A stretch of 64,000 nt of DNA from Adineta ricciae (taxonomy: Eukaryota; Rotifera; Eurotatoria; Adinetida; Adinetidae). Under the pieces are notes generated by a model. The model saw only the letters and a program-made list of their open reading frames with translations. It did no database searches and was not told the origin of the DNA. The stretch spans positions 1 through 64,000 of the forward strand of contig CAJNOJ010000253.1 in NCBI GenBank assembly GCA_905250025.1, read 5' to 3'. Shown here in pieces: positions 42,538 to 52,064 of the stretch; the stretch's first letter is position 1; every line of letters begins with the position of its first letter. Position numbers and translations under genes: made by a program.

Positions 42538-43965
42538 TTACTTTCTTAATTTTGTATTTTCGTTCGCAGGATCAAGCTCTAAGACAATCGCATCGTATTC
42601 TCCGATAGAATGACTGGCCCGTTTGATGGAGTTGTAAACTATTACACCAGCCGGTACAATACTCATCAATGTCAATGCGGCCAGAAGAGAAAAATAAGCT
42701 CCACTACCGATTACTCCGATAAGAGGAACACCGATAGATACCAAAGCACCAGATGCACACAAATTTAAGCATACATTTGCAGCAGACACAACCCCTGCAT
42801 CGCTCTGCTTCTTTGCTGTTAGATAAGCCGATGCACATGGCTCAAATAATGCTTGACCACAGCTAGCGATACATAAGCCACCAATGACGACAGATATGTG
42901 AGCGTTGTATTGGACACTCCATCCAAAAATCAACAGTCCAATCGGTGTCAAAATGCTCAAAATTAAATTAGGCACAACACGTCCTTCCAGACATCTTTTA
43001 TGGCCATAGTAGTCACTTGCAAGGTCAGAAAGCCATCCACCCAACAGACTACTTATGAAAAGGACAATGCCGCTTGGGACGTACAGTAAACCCATAGTAG
43101 TCTGTGAAAAGTTATAAGGGCTCTTTCCTAGATAAGTAGGGAAAAGAGTTTCTGTAGATGTTAGAGTAGCATAAGTTGCTGCTGCCACAGCGATATACGG
43201 AAGAATTGTTAAGTCGTATAAATAAGTGACCGCCTTGAGTGGATTTTTGAACTGTGTCTGATTGCTAAACTCAACATCGATGATTCTTTTGTCAGGATTT
43301 GTTTTATGAAATTGTTCTTTGATATAATATTGATGAGTTTCAGGTACGAGAATAAGTATCATAATGATTGCACAAATGGAAAATATTGCCAAGAGAACAA
43401 AGGTACTGTGCCAAGTAAATGCGCTGGAAAGTGGACCACCCAACAATGGACCACCTATTGGACCTATATTGAACGGAAGGAAAAACCACCCTGCTGCAGA
43501 TCCTCGTTTCTCCTCCGGGTAAATGTCAGCGATGATAGCTTGGCCAATGACTAATGTTGCAGATATAGTAGCACCTTGTATGGCTCGAGAGAAAACAAGA
43601 AGAATAACATTGGCGGCACGAATGCATACTATAGATGTAGTCGCGAATAGACTGAGAGATGCGATTAATGTAAGTTTGCGACCGTATCGATCAGAGATTG
43701 ATCCCCAGAAAAGACTCGAAATACCTCCCATGAATAAATAGACTGACACACTGTCTTCAACGACTGCATCCGATGTGTTCATGTCACGTTCGATCTCGGT
43801 AAGAGCAGGTAAATAAACAAAGTCAGAAAAAGGTAACAGAAATACGGCGATTGAAAGGGCGAGAAGTATGAGACGACATTGACAGTTGGTTCTGACATCG
43901 TAAATTGATATTTGTTCGATTGTATGAGATGACTGCTTTTGAGGAAGTGATACTTCTGATGTCAT
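42538..43965 (-). CDS. MFS multidrug-type transporter (DHA1-like), copy A
   Basis: 475 aa, intronless, ATG at 43965. Twelve hydrophobic segments starting at about residue 32 (RLILLALSIAVFLLPFSDFV). Motif A of the major facilitator superfamily is clear in the loop after TM2 (GSISDRYGRKLTL), followed by RAIQGATISA (motif B region) and PIGGPLLGG (motif C of antiporters). These suggest a proton-coupled drug or small-molecule exporter in a cell membrane. The closest resemblance, judged from memory, is to fungal DHA1 transporters, so fungal origin by transfer is possible. The gene is separated from its neighbour by 293 bp and precedes a 2.6-kb repeat-rich gap. Confidence 0.85.
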   Translation of the reverse strand: MTSEVSLPQKQSSHTIEQISIYDVRTNCQCRLILLALSIAVFLLPFSDFVYLPALTEIERDMNTSDAVVEDSVSVYLFMGGISSLFWGSISDRYGRKLTLIASLSLFATTSIVCIRAANVILLVFSRAIQGATISATLVIGQAIIADIYPEEKRGSAAGWFFLPFNIGPIGGPLLGGPLSSAFTWHSTFVLLAIFSICAIIMILILVPETHQYYIKEQFHKTNPDKRIIDVEFSNQTQFKNPLKAVTYLYDLTILPYIAVAAATYATLTSTETLFPTYLGKSPYNFSQTTMGLLYVPSGIVLFISSLLGGWLSDLASDYYGHKRCLEGRVVPNLILSILTPIGLLIFGWSVQYNAHISVVIGGLCIASCGQALFEPCASAYLTAKKQSDAGVVSAANVCLNLCASGALVSIGVPLIGVIGSGAYFSLLAALTLMSIVPAGVIVYNSIKRASHSIGEYDAIVLELDPANENTKLRK

Positions 43966-45311
43966 AATAAATCAATCTACTAAATGCATTGAGCGAGAGC
44001 ACGACTACTTGATTCGATCTAAAAATAGAAGATTTTTTCGACGTATTCATGAGGTAACATGAAAAAACCTGTTGAGTTCTCTAGTTGAAGATTATTTTTC
44101 TAATCTAAGAAGTGTCAGTAACAGGCATACACATACATATTCATGAAACGTCTGAAGATTTTTTATTGGCTGTTCAATGTGATAATTATTCGTTAATTTT
44201 GAGTTTATTCTTTTCTTAGTAAAAATACGTCTGAAAAGAGAATGGATTGCATCTTGGTTGTATCCAGTTTGATGCATTGATCAACCATCTGTAGGTGTTT
44301 CTTTGGAAAGAGAATTTGTGAGAAATAGATGTATCCGTGCTTGGAAGAGTTGTTTTGAACCCTTCACTGCTATTCGAACTAGAATCCAATATCGACTCAC
44401 CTTTAAAAAATATCTATACTTATCGAATGGTTTGCATGTATTACTTTTGTTTGTCTTTGTTGTTTCTCTCTCGCTCTGCTTCTTGTGCACTTTTGTTTTG
44501 TACGATACTTTTTTCGTTCTTTGCTGATCGGGCTCAGTTCGTTCTAAGGCAACACGCGGTGACTGTAAACATATATAAACAAATAGTTACTTGAATTAAT
44601 GAGCTTTACCAACGATTCATTAAGTTGTTATTTTCCAATATGATGGGTGTGATGAAATTTTAGGTACCGTCATTAAATACTCTTGGACGCCTCATTACAC
44701 AGATCATCAAATAAGAAATGAAAAAAATATGATTGCACATATTTGGATTTTTGTCACAACTATGCTAAGAAGGCAATAGATGTCCATTGGTTCGTTAATA
44801 TAAATCAAGCCAAGACAAAATATACACAATATCGCGATATTATCTTTTCGATAACATGTCTGTGTTCGCATATTCAGAATATTATACGAACTAGTTGAAA
44901 ATATCTCATTCTAGTCTCTCATAGACTTTATTCGATGCAAATGAACGTGTTCATTGTCTTTTGACCTTTACAATATCAATCTCTACTCATATAAACAAAG
45001 TTCAGATGTACCGTTAGCTCCACTTACGGATTTTCCTTTTTTTTCTGTGCTCATCGAAACGTCATCCAAATGGTGAATATTAAGTTGGTGCTTCTCAGTC
45101 ATTCGTATCGCAATACAATTAATGTCATTCGGTTATTTAACTGTACGGTACAAAAAAACAAAGCTTACCAGTAATAGGTTTTTTTTTCTAACCGGGCTAC
45201 AACGTGGTGGAGAAACAGAACGATAAAAGATAAAATGTACAGTTCGAAACGAAGAATATACATTAAAGTTTCATACGTCAATGTCATATGTAGAATAGTC
45301 TTTGGTCAAAA

Positions 45312-46014
45312 GAAAAGACGGGAGGCGTTAGGGATGTACCAAATCCAAATCCAATTCTGGTCAAATTCAAATCTAGTCAAATCCAAATCCAACTCCGATC
45401 AAACCCAATCAAATCCAAATCCAACTCCACCCAACTCCAGTCAAATCTAAGATTTGGATTCGATTGGAATTGGATTGGGTGCATCCCTAGGAGGCGTATA
45501 AGACCGTAAATCGGTCCATTTCGAAATCAGCTTGGAAAATACCGAATACGATGCAAAATGAGACGAAGAATCTTTCTACACCAAATTCAGGTCGATTTGA
45601 AACCATATGAAAGGTTACCGATGGACAATATCATCTGGTATTTTTACCCTATTATCATAGTGTTTTTTCAAAGATATCATAATAAAAATTCTTTCCTATT
45701 ACCTACGAAATAATTTCATTAGAAAGAGCAAACAGTTCTGCACAGAATCAAATGTAAATCACTGCGGAAAGAGGTATATATAGGGCGAAGTTATGATGAC
45801 TGCATATGTGGTCATCATAACTTCGCTCTATATACTTTTTCACGGTAGTTTACATTTGATTTTGTGCAGAACTATTTGCTCTTTCATATAGTTTCAAATT
45901 GGCCTGAATTTGGTGTAAAAAGATTCTCCGTCTCATTCCGCATCGTATTCGGTATTTTCGAAACTGATTTTGAAATGGGGCTGATTTGCGGTCTTATATG
46001 CCTCCCATCCTTTC
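45312..46014. mobile_element. Foldback (long inverted-repeat) element, copy A
   Basis: The left end reads GAAAAGACGGGAGGCG...TATAAGACCGTAAATC and the right end GATTTGCGGTCTTATATGCC then TCCCATCCTTTC, its complement; arms continue through GCATCGTATTCGGTATTTTC and ACATTTGATT, meeting at a near-perfect hairpin GGCGAAGTTATGATGACTGC / GGTCATCATAACTTCGCTC around 45780-45830. No open frame. Present also in copy B. The left arm is interrupted by a hAT-type MITE. Confidence 0.8.
45329..45489. mobile_element. 161-bp hAT-type MITE with 8-bp target duplication
   Basis: Starts TAGGGATGTACC and ends GGGTGCATCCCTA (imperfect inverted repeats typical of hAT elements) and is flanked on both sides by GGAGGCGT (45321-45328 and 45490-45497), an 8-bp duplication as hAT transposases make. 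The interior is a run of short CAAATCCAAATCCAACTCC-like repeats. Copy B has one uninterrupted GGAAGGCGTATAAG at 58981, the empty site. Confidence 0.9.
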
Positions 46015-46540
46015 AATAATAAGTTGCGAAACGCGGTGCTTGATTCAGTGGTTTTTCATCTTGTTACAATTACTCTTCAGTTGAAAGTAAGGATGACATT
46101 TGTTGAAGCTTGATGATCACATAAATAAAACTCTGTTCGGTGCTGTTTCAGGCTTCTGCCAATTTATAATAAAGAAGCGAAGAAAGTTTTCTTATCTCTT
46201 TTGACAATGATTGTCTTGAAGATGTTGGATTTTTTTGCTTTGTAATCCTTGCCAGCTGTATTTCATCCAGATCCGTAATCCAATAAGTGTATTATGTCAT
46301 TCGATTCTTTTGGGATTTGCTGATAAATAAATATAAATACAGTCGTTGTTTTTTTGTTAAAACCGAATAATTCTTGTTGATATTTAGTCTATTCTCCTGT
46401 AAAACGGATACCTAGATACATACGATGTAACCGATATTTTCAAAAACAACGGAAGTGTGTGCGAAAGTCATGTACAGTTGCGTTGGAAAAAACAACAACG
46501 TATTATATTCGCGAGTCAATATTTTTGTCCAATGAACATG

Positions 46541-46548
46541 TATAAATA
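46541..46548 (+). promoter_or_regulatory. TATA box of Cys-rich fusion gene, copy A
   Basis: TATAAATA lies 65 bases before the ATG at 46606 and is conserved in copy B (59812). Spacing would give a short leader of roughly 35 nt. Not tested. Confidence 0.5.
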
Positions 46549-46605
46549 TCTGCAGTACTGCTTCACTCGATACATTTTCATTTTGCAAACATTCATTCTC
46601 ATCCA

Positions 46606-47705
46606 ATGGCAAAATCGGTTTTACTCGCCGTGTTTCTTCTTTGCTTGGCTGCCAATACTTTCAGTTTGTCAATTCAAGAATGTCGACCTGGCTACCGTTG
46701 TCGTGCACGAGCCTCCAAAGGAATGCTTCGTTCACTAGTTCCCCAAAACGCTGACATGTGGGAAGAAGAACTCTGTCCACCAGGAACATATAGCGAAGGA
46801 GGAGCTACAGAATGTACACCATGTGCGAAAGGTACATTTGCTCCAGCACCAGGATCAGCAATGTGCTATGATTGTCCAAAAGCACATATGTGTCCCAGCA
46901 CAACTGAAGATGCTGAACGCTGCCCACAAGGTACATTCAACAATGCTACACGTCAAACGTGTTGTCGGGTTTGTCCACCTGGTACACAGGCTCGATATAT
47001 TGGCATGCTTGAATGTAGCCCTTGTCCAGCTGGATATGCATGTAAACAACGGGAAAGATTGGCTTGCGAAACTCAAGGTCAGTGAAGAACTTATATGGAA
47101 TTAATTAAGACTTTATCATCGAAAAAGAACATTTCTTTTACGAAGGATTTATTATATTGAAAACATTTTTATTCTTTTTCCAATAAACTTGAGAATCTTA
47201 ACTGAATAATCGTTGTTTTCTTATAGAAGAACCTCTTCCATTTTTTGGAGTTCAACTGAATTTCGATCCTTCATCATTATCTGCTAAATGGAGCAACTGT
47301 TACACTGAATCTTATTCACACTCTATGAATTCGACGACCCTTGAAAGTATTTTGAACAGATGCAACGGGAGAAAATTGCTCCTTGCTTGTCGACGAGTTG
47401 GAACGGCAAATTTAGCTGTCGCTGCTGCTGGAAATCGAGAAGACGTTCTTTTCAATTGTGAAAAAGCCATCAATTGTACGCATGCAGCTAATGGAGCTAA
47501 TTGGTATTACTCCAGTTCATATTCTTGGGGCTTTGCAAAAATTGGGGATTCAGTTGCACGGGGATCTTGTGATACAGAATCACCAAATGGTAGTCATCGA
47601 TTATGTTGGCATACTTCTCCTGGTGATGGAGGATATCGATGTGGGACTGTTCAAAGTTTGAATACGAATTCTGCATGGGAAAAAGTGATCTACCACACCG
47701 CTTGA
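46606..47705 (+). CDS. Secreted ephrin-receptor-like Cys-rich protein fused to a bacterial-type domain, copy A
   Basis: Exons 46606-47077 and 47227-47705 (GTCAGT donor, TTATAG acceptor, phase 1), 316 aa. Signal peptide MAKSVLLAVFLLCLAANTFS. Residues ~25-155 are Cys-rich with ephrin type A/B receptor-like repeats (CPPGTYSEGGATECTPCAKG, CPQGTFNNATRQTCCRVCPP, CSPCPAGYAC). Exon 2 encodes a separate compact domain: LLLACRRVGTANLAVAAAGN, NGANWYYSSSYSWGFAK, RGSCDTESPNG and HRLCWHTSPGDGGYRCG. This second part resembles, from memory, a domain of bacterial secreted (PEP-CTERM-type) proteins with the same ACRxxG, GxxWYxxxxxSWGF and LCWHT motifs. The intron falls exactly between the two domains. Presumably extracellular, possibly binding carbohydrate or matrix; function unknown. 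Confidence 0.8.
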
Positions 47706-47976
47706 TTCGTTTTTTGCTTTCGAAAGACTCGATATAATGCGAAAAATATTTCATCTGATTATCAATAAATATATAAATTCTACTCAAGATGAGCGAATAA
47801 ACGACGAAATCGAATTTCATTTCAAATTTTTCTCATTCACATGGTTTTGTTTTTTAGCAGAGAACGAAAAAAGCAAATTTGTTTTTCTCTTTGTTAAATG
47901 TTTCACAACACAAAACATTTACAAATGTTGTCACCATAGTTTACAAAAAAAAGTTGTCCTTTTCCTTCTTAGCTCA

Positions 47977-49723
47977 ATGTCCGGACGAATAATTCCTCGA
48001 CGCTTCTTCGATGTCACCGCAGAGCCCGATCGATTTTTCTTAACAATCCAAGGCTACGAAACTTGTCGATTACTTTCATTGAGAAAATCACTCGAGCCGA
48101 TCAAATCGTTGCTTTACAATATCGACTCGATTCTCGAAGTCGTTGAACAAAATTGTCAAAAACCTGCGAATAAATTAACTCCGGATGAGTCTGGTTCGAT
48201 CTATCTTTACACAATGTCATGGCCTCCGCCACATCGAAGTTTGTCGAGCCTCTTAAACGAGCACCTTCGCTCGAAAAATCGTCATGGATTAACTCCTTGG
48301 TTTCCGTTTCTAAAACTGTTTTTCACAGCATTGTGTAAACTTCCATCAATTAAAGGAACTGTTTGGCGCGGTGCACGTGCGAATCTCTGCGATCATTACA
48401 ACGTTGATCATGTCTGGTGGGCGAATAGTTCGTGTTTTGAATCATTAAACATTTTAGAAGGTTATATTGGAACGAGCGGAGTTCGAACGATCTTTCAGAT
48501 CGAATGTTTCGATGGCAAATCTCTTCAATCTCATTCAGCATTTAAAGATGAAAACGAAATTTTGTTAATGCCGGGAAGTTTCTTTCAAGTTCTTGCGAAA
48601 TGGCAAGCAGGAAAAGATTTATTTATGATTCAATTAAGACAAAAATCGTCTTCGTACCAAAACATTCCAGCTTCATTAGATTTATCGTTGAATTCCCATG
48701 AAAAATCATTATTTTCAAACGAAAAGAAAATCGTTTCCAGTGGAAATACGACTTTCACAAAATCATCAGGTGATACACAAAAACGATCGTTTCTGTTTTC
48801 GTTTGTATTTATGTCTTTTAGATCAAAACAAGAAATGGAAGCAAAAAGGACTGACAATCATCGGTGATTACGGAAAAGGCAACCGATTGGATCAAGTTTC
48901 TCGCTTTGAAGGGATTTCAATCGATGAAAACAAAACCATACTCATTGCCGATACGGAAAATCATCGCGTACTTTTATGGAAATTTCGTTCGAAAAGCGGT
49001 CAAACCATTGTTGATGAAAATCCGAAACGCAATGCCAACGAAAGAATCAAATGTCCGATGAACGTCATTTTCTACAAAGATAAAAAGTCGTTCATCATCT
49101 CCGATCGAGAAAATCGACGCGTTATTCGATGTTACGGACGATACAAAGAAAATCAAGAAGTTCTCTTCAACGATATCGATTGTTGGGGATTAGCAATGGA
49201 CACAAATGGAAATATCTTCGTTTCCGATTACGAAAAGAATGAGATAAGAAAATGGAAAAAAGGTAAAATCAATGGAATTTTAGTTGCAGGTGGCAATGGA
49301 AATGGAAATAAATTAAATCAGTTCAATGGACCAACTTATATTTTCATTGATCCAGAGGATTCGATTTATGTTGCGGACAATTTCAATCATCGAATTATGA
49401 AATGGGAAAAAAATGCGCGACAAGGAACTGTTGTCGCAGGAGGAAATGACTGTGGAGATGAACCAGAACAATTAATTCATCCGCATGCGATAGTTGTTGA
49501 TCAATTTCATCAAATCTTCATTGCTGATTGGGGAAATCATCGAATCATGAAATGGATCGAAGGAGACAATAAAGGATCGGTGGTTGTCGGAGGTAATGGG
49601 AATGGAAAAGAATCCAATCAATTAGCTTATCCAACAGGTTTAACATTCGATCAACAAGGAAATCTTTATGTAGCGGATAGTTTAAATTATCGCATTCAAC
49701 TTTACGAAATGGATTCAGACTGA
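47977..49723 (+). CDS. ADP-ribosyltransferase-NHL repeat fusion, copy A
   Basis: Exons 47977-48769 and 48822-49723; the 52-nt intron has GTGATA donor and TTTTAG acceptor; 564 aa. N-terminal domain: mono-ADP-ribosyltransferase of the R-S-E class, with Arg131 in GTVWRGARANL, Ser151-Ser152 in WWANSSCFES and E192-N-E194 in DENEILLMPG; these bind NAD+ and catalyse transfer to a protein side chain. C-terminal domain (from ~265): six-bladed NHL propeller, with repeats such as GISIDENKTILIADTENHRV, GNIFVSDYEKNEIRKW, SIYVADNFNHRIMKW, QIFIADWGNHRIMKW and NLYVADSLNYRI. NHL propellers bind proteins or RNA, so the propeller may direct the transferase to targets. No signal peptide, so cytosolic action is likely. 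The intron lies at the domain junction. Confidence 0.85.
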
Positions 49724-50110
49724 AAGATTACCATACTTTTCATCTTATCATCACACTGACTTTTCTCTTGTCGGGTTTAAAGGAATAAATTTGTTTTCGC
49801 CGATTAAATTTTGGTTATTTTGAAGAATTTTAAAGACGAAAATCGTTGGTTCATCATGTCAATCATAATGAAGTCTTGTTGTTTTAGCTGTGTAAAAGCA
49901 GCGAGACGTGATTCTTTTTGTTTTTGTAATATACCTGCACTTTTTGCCTTCATTTTTGCTTTGACAACGATTATTTGTTTTACCCCCGATCACACGAGTA
50001 AAACGAACAAGAATAAATAGAAAAAGAATTTATTTGACAGAAAAAAAGTGTCGACTACTTCTAACATGCTTTAACTCTCGGAATCTATTTTGCATACAAA
50101 ATATTTCAAT
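49724..50110. other. Intergenic DNA between the NHL fusion and the TWNP-repeat gene
   Basis: 387 bases. A short frame at 49859 (MSIIMKSCCFSCVKAA) is frameshifted in copy B and not called. AATAAA signals near 49783 and 50011 could serve as polyadenylation signals. Confidence 0.45.
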
Positions 50111-51619
50111 ATGGTATCAATTAATTGCACATATGATTCGACTGTTGCTGCATGTAATTCATTAACAACTGGAGGAATCATTGGACTGGCGATTGGATGT
50201 TTTATTATTTTACTTATTATTGTTATTATTATCATTTGCTGCTGTTGTTGTTGTGGATGTGCGGAAAGATGTGGATGTCAAAATACTTGTAAGTGTCTTG
50301 GCAAATGTAATCAAGCTGGAAGAAGTATTACTGTTCATCCAAAACCATATCAGCCACAGCCATTTGTTACTCCGACGAATCAAAATGGTTTTGAAAATAA
50401 GCCACAGTATACGCCTGAACCTACACCTGCACCTAAACCTGTGCCTAAGCCCCAATTACAACCAACACCAGCACCAACCATTGTCAAAAGAACTGAAATT
50501 AAGATAATAAGACCACAACCAATACAACCTAATCGATCCAATATTCCACAACCAACGCCAACATCGATACCAATTAAAAAGCCTGATCCGACTCCCCCTT
50601 ACATACCGATACCAGCTCCTCAACCAGTAATTGAAACGTGGAATCCTCCTCCACTTATAACCCCAAAACCAGTCGTCGAAAAATGGAATCCACCACGTTC
50701 TCCGGCCTTTGAAACATGGAATCCTGAACCTGAACCAACTGTTGCACCGTCTAATCCCACACTTGAACCAATCGTTGAACCGACCGATCCTTCATCTGCG
50801 GTGGCTGTCGAAACATGGAATCCTGAACCTGAGGCAGCTGTTGACACATGGAACCCTGCACCTGAAGCAGCTGTTGAGACGTGGAACCCTGCTCCGGAAG
50901 CAACTGTTACACCGTCTAATCCCACAACTGAGCCAATCGTTGAACCAACAAATCCTCCACCTGCGGTGGCTGTTGAAACATGGAATCCTGCACCTGAGGC
51001 GGCCGTGGAGACGTGGAATCCTGCACCTGAACCAACTGTTGAGACGTGGAACCCTGCTCCGGAAGCAACTGTCGAGACATGGAATCCTGCACCTGAACCA
51101 ATTGTTGAACCGACAAATCCTCCACCTGCGGTGGCTGTTGAAACATGGAATCCAGCACCTGAGGCGACTGTCGAAACATGGAATCCTGCACCTGAAGCAG
51201 CTGTTGAGACGTGGAACCCTGCTCCGGAAGCAACTGTTACACCGTCTAATCCCACAACTGAGCCAATCGTCGAACCAACAAATCCTCCACCTGCGGTGGC
51301 TGTTGAAACATGGAATCCTGCACCTGAACCAATTGTTGAACCGACAAATCCTCCACCTGCGGTAGCTGTCGAAACATGGAATCCTGCACCTGAGGCGGCT
51401 GTGGAGACGTGGAATCCTGCACCTGAAGCGACTGTCGAAACATGGAATCCTGCACCTGAAGCAGCTGTTGAGACGTGGAACCCTGCTCCGGAAGCAACTT
51501 TCGAGACGTGGAATCCTGAACCTGCGGTGGCTGTTGAGACGTGGAACCCTGCTCCGGAAGCAACTTTCGAGACGTGGAATCCTGCACCGGAGGCAGCTGT
51601 CGAGACGTGGAATCCTTAA
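50111..51619 (+). CDS. Single-pass membrane protein with Cys cluster and TWNP-repeat tail, copy A
   Basis: The ATG at 50111 (MVSINCTYDSTVAACNS) is chosen; the frame extends a little upstream only without ATG. 502 aa. A short outside segment is followed by one transmembrane helix (GGIIGLAIGCFIILLIIVII, residues ~21-43), then a cysteine cluster CCCCCCGCAERCGCQNTCKC suited to palmitoylation or zinc binding. The long Pro-rich tail contains about 21 copies of TWNP, mainly as the 9-residue unit VETWNPAPE, with an irregular longer unit TPSNPTTEPIVEPTNPPPA. No enzyme domain. Tails of this kind often recruit WW or SH3 proteins; target not known. Intronless. Confidence 0.8.
   Translation: MVSINCTYDSTVAACNSLTTGGIIGLAIGCFIILLIIVIIIICCCCCCGCAERCGCQNTCKCLGKCNQAGRSITVHPKPYQPQPFVTPTNQNGFENKPQYTPEPTPAPKPVPKPQLQPTPAPTIVKRTEIKIIRPQPIQPNRSNIPQPTPTSIPIKKPDPTPPYIPIPAPQPVIETWNPPPLITPKPVVEKWNPPRSPAFETWNPEPEPTVAPSNPTLEPIVEPTDPSSAVAVETWNPEPEAAVDTWNPAPEAAVETWNPAPEATVTPSNPTTEPIVEPTNPPPAVAVETWNPAPEAAVETWNPAPEPTVETWNPAPEATVETWNPAPEPIVEPTNPPPAVAVETWNPAPEATVETWNPAPEAAVETWNPAPEATVTPSNPTTEPIVEPTNPPPAVAVETWNPAPEPIVEPTNPPPAVAVETWNPAPEAAVETWNPAPEATVETWNPAPEAAVETWNPAPEATFETWNPEPAVAVETWNPAPEATFETWNPAPEAAVETWNP
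50698..51617 (+). repeat. Coding minisatellite, 27-bp unit (VETWNPAPE)
   Basis: Tandem units beginning GAAACATGGAATCCTGCACC or GAGACGTGGAACCCTGCTCC, arranged with a higher-order longer unit (TPSNP...PPPAVA) repeated three times. Units nearby are almost identical, suggesting recent slippage or gene conversion. Anti-sense and shifted frames stay open here simply because the unit length is a multiple of three. Confidence 0.9.
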
Positions 51620-52064
51620 CGAAAGGTGAAATACATTGGTAATTCTAATAGAAACATTAATGTATATGAATAATGTATTGTTATTATTCTGTTTTTATTT
51701 GTCTGCCGCTGATCAATGAATTGAAGTGTCATGACCGAACGTATGATGTTTCGCTTTTAATGTTTTTCCTTTAATTTATTAAATGAAATAATCAAACAAT
51801 AAATATGACGGATTATGTAATATGAATGATAAAATAATAAACGAGCACAAACTATTCCAATTTACATTTTATTTTCTAAGTTTTACTTAAAATTTGTTTT
51901 TCTTGAGAGACAATATGCGAAACGAGGTATACATGAGACGATAGAAACCTTTCAGTTTGCCAGTATTTTGTGTCTTTAAAGACAATCTATTATGGAGAAA
52001 ACACAAAATTTTTAAAAAAAGTGAACTCGAATAACTTCGCAATATTCAAAAACTCGCATTGATA
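51620..52064. other. Convergent intergenic region
   Basis: 445 AT-rich bases between the 3' ends of the TWNP-repeat gene and the XPR1-like gene. No motif besides possible AATAAA polyadenylation signals (for example near 51800). Confidence 0.4.

Larger units (their letters stand above)
43966..46605. other. 2.6-kb intergenic region with nested palindromic elements, copy A
   Basis: Upstream regions of the MFS gene and the Cys-rich fusion gene. Contains a foldback element (45312-46014) and a hAT-type MITE (45329-45489), listed separately, and a TATA box near its right end. Short open frames at 44281-44594 are not conserved as protein in copy B. Confidence 0.55.

Noticed and set aside
43306-43741. 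Plus-strand open frames inside the MFS gene, repeated in copy B
   Set aside because: Antisense shadows of a well-supported transporter.
44281-44594. Overlapping open frames of 69-85 codons upstream of the MFS gene
   Set aside because: Frames are not preserved between copies A and B (indels without compensation).
49811-50020. 69-codon open frame with many cysteines
   Set aside because: No ATG at its start and the equivalent region in copy B is frameshifted.
50620-51587. Long open frames on the minus strand (GAGFHVST-type repeats) and in another plus frame
   Set aside because: Shadows of the 27-bp coding minisatellite; a repeat whose length is a multiple of three keeps all frames open.
50698-51617. 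Regularly spaced repeats reminiscent of a CRISPR array
   Set aside because: Units are contiguous in-frame codons without unique spacers, in a eukaryotic gene.
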